From Pseudomonas simiae (GTDB lineage Bacteria; Pseudomonadota; Gammaproteobacteria; Pseudomonadales; Pseudomonadaceae): 64,000 bases of DNA. The notes under the pieces are model-generated. The model was given only the letters and a program-made list of their open reading frames with translations, searched no databases and was not told the DNA's origin. The stretch is taken from assembly GCF_900111895.1 (NCBI RefSeq), contig NZ_FOKB01000009.1, positions 124,001-188,000 of the forward strand. The letters run 5' to 3'. The position numbers and the translations under genes were made by a program. Below are positions 60,480-64,000 of the stretch, one piece after another. Within the stretch, counting starts at the first letter, position 1, and the number at the start of each line of letters is the position of its first letter.

Positions 60480-61331
60480 TTAGCGACCGCGAACCGCTTG
60501 TTCCAGCTCGGCGAAGCTTGGGCGGTGCTTGGGGTACAGCACCTTGCGACCGAACTCCACCGCCAGCGATGGCGGCATCCCGGAAGCGGAGGCGACCAGG
60601 CTGGCCTTGATCGATTCGTACAGGTTGATTTCTTCCTTGGCGTCATGGGCCAGGGAGGTGGCGAGCGGACCGAAGAAGCCGTAGGCCGCGAGAATACCGA
60701 AGAAGGTACCGACCAATGCCGCACCCACGTGCATACCGATGGCAGCCTGGTCGCCCTCACCCAGGGATGCCATGGTCACCACGATGCCGAGTACCGCCGC
60801 GACGATACCGAAACCCGGCATACCGTCAGCGATGCCGGTCACGGCGTGGGAGGGGTGCTCAAGCTCTTCTTTAAGGCTGAACAATTCCATGTCGAACAGC
60901 CCTTCCAGCTCATGGGGGGCCATGTTGCCGGAGGACATGATGCGCAGGTAGTCACAGATGTAGGCGGTCATGCGCTCATCTTTGAGCACGGCCGGGTACT
61001 TGGCGAAAATCGGGCTGGCCGCGGCGTCTTCGATGTCGGCCTCGATGGCCATCATGCCTTCGCGGCGGCTCTTGTTGAGGATCTCGTAGACCAGGCCCAA
61101 CACCTCCAGGTAGAAGGTATGGGTGAAGCGCGAACCGAACATGCCCAGCGACTTCTTGATCACGTGCATGGTCATGTAGCCGGGGTTCGCCTGCAGGAAG
61201 GCACCCAGTGCGGCACCGCCAATAATCATCACCTCGAAAGGCTGGATCAGTGCCGCAATTTTACCGTGGGACAGGACGTACCCGCCGAGCACGCTCGCGA
61301 AGACGACGATGATGCCGATAATTTTAGCCAT
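60480..61331 (-). CDS. motA: Flagellar motor stator protein MotA
   Basis: The 283-residue protein has four membrane helices and a large cytoplasmic loop with the charged residues that touch FliG (MHVIKKSLGMFGSRFTHTFYLEVLGLVYEILNKSRREG). PGFGIVAAVLGIVVTMASLGEGDQAAIGMHVGAALVGTFFGIL is the MotA helix 3-4 signature. It forms the proton channel with MotB. A sigma-28 promoter lies about 70 bases upstream. Confidence 0.96.
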   Translation of the reverse strand: MAKIIGIIVVFASVLGGYVLSHGKIAALIQPFEVMIIGGAALGAFLQANPGYMTMHVIKKSLGMFGSRFTHTFYLEVLGLVYEILNKSRREGMMAIEADIEDAAASPIFAKYPAVLKDERMTAYICDYLRIMSSGNMAPHELEGLFDMELFSLKEELEHPSHAVTGIADGMPGFGIVAAVLGIVVTMASLGEGDQAAIGMHVGAALVGTFFGILAAYGFFGPLATSLAHDAKEEINLYESIKASLVASASGMPPSLAVEFGRKVLYPKHRPSFAELEQAVRGR

Positions 61332-61398
61332 AGGAGATGAGTACTTGCGCCGTCGGGTTCATGGACATATTGGGTGTAGCAGAAAACTCTTGTTCTAC

Positions 61399-61425
61399 TT
61401 ATCGGCAAAACTGCGCCAGACTATA
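61399..61425 (-). promoter_or_regulatory. Sigma-28 (FliA) promoter for motAB
   Basis: On the minus strand TATAGTCT, 11 bases, GCCGATAA. The -10 matches the FliA consensus fully and the -35 TAAAGTTT at six of eight bases. Confidence 0.7.
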
Positions 61426-61497
61426 GCCCGTTAAGGCGAAAAGCCAGTTCGGCCCGCTCCGGGCGTGTAGACCGCAAGTGATGATCGCGCCCCTATC

Positions 61498-63033
61498 ATG
61501 GCTAATGAAACGACAGTCCCAACTGCAAAACCCAACTCTCTCGCCGCTTGGATCAAGTGCCTGGACGATGTACGGCTGCCTGTCCCCCAGGCCAGTCACG
61601 ACCGCGTGTGCAAAGGCATCCGCGACAGCCGCAGTTCATTGCGAGATATTGCCGAGCTGATGCAAAGCAGCCCGGCGCTCGTCCTCAGCGTGATGCGCGA
61701 GGCCAACAGCCACACCCATGGCAGCCTGGCGGAACCGGCGGAAAACCTTGAAGTGGCGCTCAACCGCCTGGGCCTCAAGCGCGCCGAAGAACTGCTGGCA
61801 CGTCTGCCTTCGGTGCCGGCCAATGAGATCCCCGTGGCATTGCGCCAACTTCTGCTGATCAGCCAGCACGCGTCGCAGCAAGCCAACGGCTTGTTCGGCA
61901 GTCGCCTGGCGCGGCTGTGGCAGGACATTCACTGGGGCAGCCTGTTGTTTCTGTCGCCGCTGTGGCCAATGGCGGTCGCCTATCCCAAACTCCTGGAAGA
62001 ATGGGAACTGCGGGTGATCCACAAAGGCCAGTCAGCCCGCGAGGTCGAGCGAGAACTGTTCGGCGTGCGCCTGCTGGACCTGTGCGTCGGCCTGACCGAA
62101 GCCTGGCACCTGCCGATCTGGGTATCCCAGGGTTACACGTTGCTGATGAGCGAGCAGCGCCTGCTGGTCAAGGCCCTGCACATCGCCCGTGAAGACGACC
62201 CGCTGCGCCACCAGCAATTGCTCGATGCCGAACCCAACCTGCGCCGCTGGCTGAACCAGCCGGCCAACACCGTGCTGCTGGCCAACGGCCTGGCAATGTC
62301 GGCCCAGGAGTCCTGGACCTGCCCGCACACCGAACGCTGGCAGTTGCTCACTGCGCTGTACCTGCAACAGCCCTTGGGCGAGGTGCAGCAACTGGTCCAC
62401 CAACAGGCTGTCACCAGCGCCCGCACCACCTTGATGCCTGACCTCTGGCACCCGGCGCTGTCGCTGATCTGGCCGTGGCATGTACAGAAGATTCATCGCG
62501 GCCTGCTCCCCGCGCCGCCGCCCACCGCCGAGGCCCTGGCCGTGTGGCGCAAACGCTGTACTGAACTGCTGGTGGAGCCGAGCCGCTTTGCCAACGCCAT
62601 GCACTTGACCACGTGCGCCAAGGAGGCCCTGGTCGCCAGTGGTATGCAGCGGGTCATGCTGCTGATGGCTGACCGCGCCTTGAGCACGTTGCGTGTGCAC
62701 CAGGCCGATGGCCTGCCGAAGGATGCAGCCAATTTGAGCCTGGATGTGGTCAATAGTACGTTGCTGCAGCGCTTGCTGGAAAAGTCCGCCCAAGTGCGCC
62801 TCAACCCTGAAAACCACGCCCAGTTCTCGGCCTTGCTGCCGCCGGTCCTGCGCCGCCTGTTCACCGGCGAACACCTGTTGCTGCGGTCCCTGAGTTGCAA
62901 TGGCAAGGTGGTGATGCTGATGGTGGCCGACCAGGGCGGCGGGCCGTTCTCGGAAACCACCGTGCAGGCCTTCGGTAAAACCGCCCAATGCATCGAGAAA
63001 GCCCTGCACTGCTTTACCAACCGCAGCGCCTGA
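61498..63033 (+). CDS. HDOD domain protein
   Basis: The 511-residue protein begins with an HDOD-like domain (LAAWIKCLDDVRLPVPQASHDRVCKGIRDSRSSLRDIAELMQSSPALVLSVMREANSH, LEVALNRLGLKRAEELL). HDOD domains resemble HD phosphohydrolases but lack the metal residues and act in signalling or scaffolding. The C-terminal 150 residues (VASGMQRVMLLMADRALSTLRVHQADGLP) look like a GAF-type sensor half. It is divergent from motA. A motility-linked role is possible but unproven. Confidence 0.8.
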   Translation: MANETTVPTAKPNSLAAWIKCLDDVRLPVPQASHDRVCKGIRDSRSSLRDIAELMQSSPALVLSVMREANSHTHGSLAEPAENLEVALNRLGLKRAEELLARLPSVPANEIPVALRQLLLISQHASQQANGLFGSRLARLWQDIHWGSLLFLSPLWPMAVAYPKLLEEWELRVIHKGQSAREVERELFGVRLLDLCVGLTEAWHLPIWVSQGYTLLMSEQRLLVKALHIAREDDPLRHQQLLDAEPNLRRWLNQPANTVLLANGLAMSAQESWTCPHTERWQLLTALYLQQPLGEVQQLVHQQAVTSARTTLMPDLWHPALSLIWPWHVQKIHRGLLPAPPPTAEALAVWRKRCTELLVEPSRFANAMHLTTCAKEALVASGMQRVMLLMADRALSTLRVHQADGLPKDAANLSLDVVNSTLLQRLLEKSAQVRLNPENHAQFSALLPPVLRRLFTGEHLLLRSLSCNGKVVMLMVADQGGGPFSETTVQAFGKTAQCIEKALHCFTNRSA

Positions 63034-63090
63034 TGCTTGCGCTACAATCGCCCTCTTTTATCGCCAACATTTGTGCACAGGAGACCTCAC

Positions 63091-63906
63091 ATGCCTGACT
63101 TCTCTGGCTTGCCGCTGGTGATCGAACCCAGCGACCTGCTTGGTCGCCTCGATGCCGAACACTTGATACTGGTGGACCTCACCAGTGCCGCCCGCTACGC
63201 CGAAGGGCACATCCCCGGCGCACATTTCGTTGACCCCAAGCGCACCCAACTGGGCCAGCCGCCGGCGCCTGGCCTGCTGCCCAACAAGGCCGACCTCGAG
63301 AAACTGTTCGGCGAACTGGGCCACACCCCGGACGCCACTTACGTGGTCTATGACGACGAAGGCGGTGGCTGGGCCGGGCGCTTCATCTGGATGCTCGACG
63401 TGATCGGCCACCAGAAGTACCACTACCTCGACGGTGGCCTGCTGGCCTGGCTGGAAGAAAAACGCCCGGTTTCGACTGACGTGCCCACCCCGGTCGGCAA
63501 CCCCGTCAGCCTGACGCTGCATGATGGCCCAACAGCCACCCGCGAATACCTGCAAAGCCGCCTCGGCGCGCCCGACCTGGGTATCTGGGACGCACGCGGC
63601 CCGCTGGAGTATTCCGGCGAGAAAGTGCTCGCAGCCAAAGGCGGGCACATTCCCGGCGCAGTGAACTTCGAATGGACGTCCGGCATGGACAAGGCGCGCA
63701 ACCTGCGTATCCGCCGCGACATGCCGCAGATCCTCGAAGACCTCGGGCTGACCAAAGACAAAGAAATCATCACCCACTGCCAGACTCACCACCGCTCTGG
63801 CTTCACCTACCTGGTGGCCAAGGCGCTCGGTTATCCGCGAGTCAAAGGTTATGCCGGTTCCTGGGGCGAATGGGGCAACCACCCCGACACCCCCGTCGAG
63901 ATTTAA
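63091..63906 (+). CDS. rhdA: Thiosulfate sulfurtransferase (rhodanese) RhdA
   Basis: The 271-residue protein has two rhodanese domains; the second holds the active Cys230 in CQTHHRS. Length, loop sequence and Cys position equal those of Azotobacter vinelandii RhdA. It transfers sulfur from thiosulfate or other donors via a Cys persulfide and has been linked to iron-sulfur repair and redox balance. The first domain is inactive (YDDEGGGWAGR in place of the Cys loop). The ATG at 63091 is set by AGGAGACCTCAC. psd follows after 15 bases. Confidence 0.95.
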   Translation: MPDFSGLPLVIEPSDLLGRLDAEHLILVDLTSAARYAEGHIPGAHFVDPKRTQLGQPPAPGLLPNKADLEKLFGELGHTPDATYVVYDDEGGGWAGRFIWMLDVIGHQKYHYLDGGLLAWLEEKRPVSTDVPTPVGNPVSLTLHDGPTATREYLQSRLGAPDLGIWDARGPLEYSGEKVLAAKGGHIPGAVNFEWTSGMDKARNLRIRRDMPQILEDLGLTKDKEIITHCQTHHRSGFTYLVAKALGYPRVKGYAGSWGEWGNHPDTPVEI

Positions 63907-63921
63907 GGTTTAAGGACAGTT

Positions 63922-64000
63922 ATGAAAAAGCAGTTGTTTATCCTCAGCCAGTACTTGCTGCCGCACCACTTGCTGTCGCGCCTGGCCGGTTGCATTGCCG
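63922..64000 (+). CDS. psd: Phosphatidylserine decarboxylase, 5' end only
   Basis: Twenty-six N-terminal codons are visible (MKKQLFILSQYLLPHHLLSR then LAGCIA). They resemble the amphipathic, membrane-associated start of proteobacterial Psd (LQYILPKLWLTRLAGW in E. coli), and psd follows rhdA in pseudomonads. The enzyme makes phosphatidylethanolamine. The rest lies outside the window. Confidence 0.75.
   Translation, partial: MKKQLFILSQYLLPHHLLSRLAGCIA

Noticed and set aside
58350..60673. Very long open frames on the opposite strand of dnaB, ygiQ, rnr, mutL and similar genes
   Set aside because: These are shadows of real genes in GC-rich DNA: composition is His/Arg/Gly-rich, with no motifs, and the opposite frames hold conserved proteins.

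Overview
The window is a GC-rich, housekeeping-dense stretch of a Pseudomonas chromosome, most likely of the P. fluorescens group. The evidence is the gene order (rpsF-rpsR-DUF2232 gene-rplI-dnaB; hflC-hflK-hflX-hfq-miaA-mutL-amiB-tsaE-nnrD; orn-rsgA; motA-motB; rhdA-psd), an azurin that keeps canonical residue numbering, a RhdA rhodanese with the CQTHHR loop known from Azotobacter, and eleven intergenic REP doublets (REPINs) with the GTGGGAGCnGGCTTGC core typical of fluorescent pseudomonads. No prophage, insertion sequence, CRISPR array or rRNA was seen.

Left part (1-18.8 kb): a truncated NlpC/P60 peptidase; urease accessory genes ureEFG plus a HupE/UreJ permease; an AGE-family epimerase overlapping a convergent CDF transporter; a YdfG-type dehydrogenase; a 670-base gene-free stretch with four DnaA-box-like sites; the branched-chain amino-acid importer livKHMGF; the L-pipecolate/lysine genes amaA-amaB with a divergent LysR gene; pncB-nadE for NAD salvage.

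Centre (18.8-28.3 kb): azurin with an ANR-type box, then the least understood part of the window. This is a three-gene cluster coding for a transglutaminase-like protein, a fused circularly permuted ATP-grasp/alpha-E protein, and a 1096-residue transglutaminase/DUF2126 putative amidoligase. It is headed by a sigma-54 promoter with an NtrC-like site. Next to it lies an overlapping pair of unknown genes whose form resembles a membrane-active toxin with its immunity protein.

Right part (28.3-64 kb): ygiQ; replication and translation genes (dnaB, rplI, rpsR, rpsF, rlmB, rnr); two tandem tRNA-Leu(CAG) genes, each with its own promoter and terminator; an iron ABC importer lacking an adjacent ATPase gene; a chemoreceptor; purA, hisZ; the hfl/hfq/miaA/mutL/amiB/tsaE/nnrD run; queG, a TRIC-type channel, orn, rsgA, motAB with a sigma-28 promoter, an HDOD protein, rhdA and the start of psd.

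A theme links distant parts: good -24/-12 (sigma-54) promoters precede ureEFG, livKHMGF and the ATP-grasp/transglutaminase cluster, and two of the three have the same kind of GCACCA-N3-nGGCGC NtrC-like site. This suggests that the uncharacterised amidoligase-like cluster belongs to the nitrogen-limitation response together with urea and amino-acid scavenging. Promoter and site calls come from reading the sequence by eye, not from a search program.
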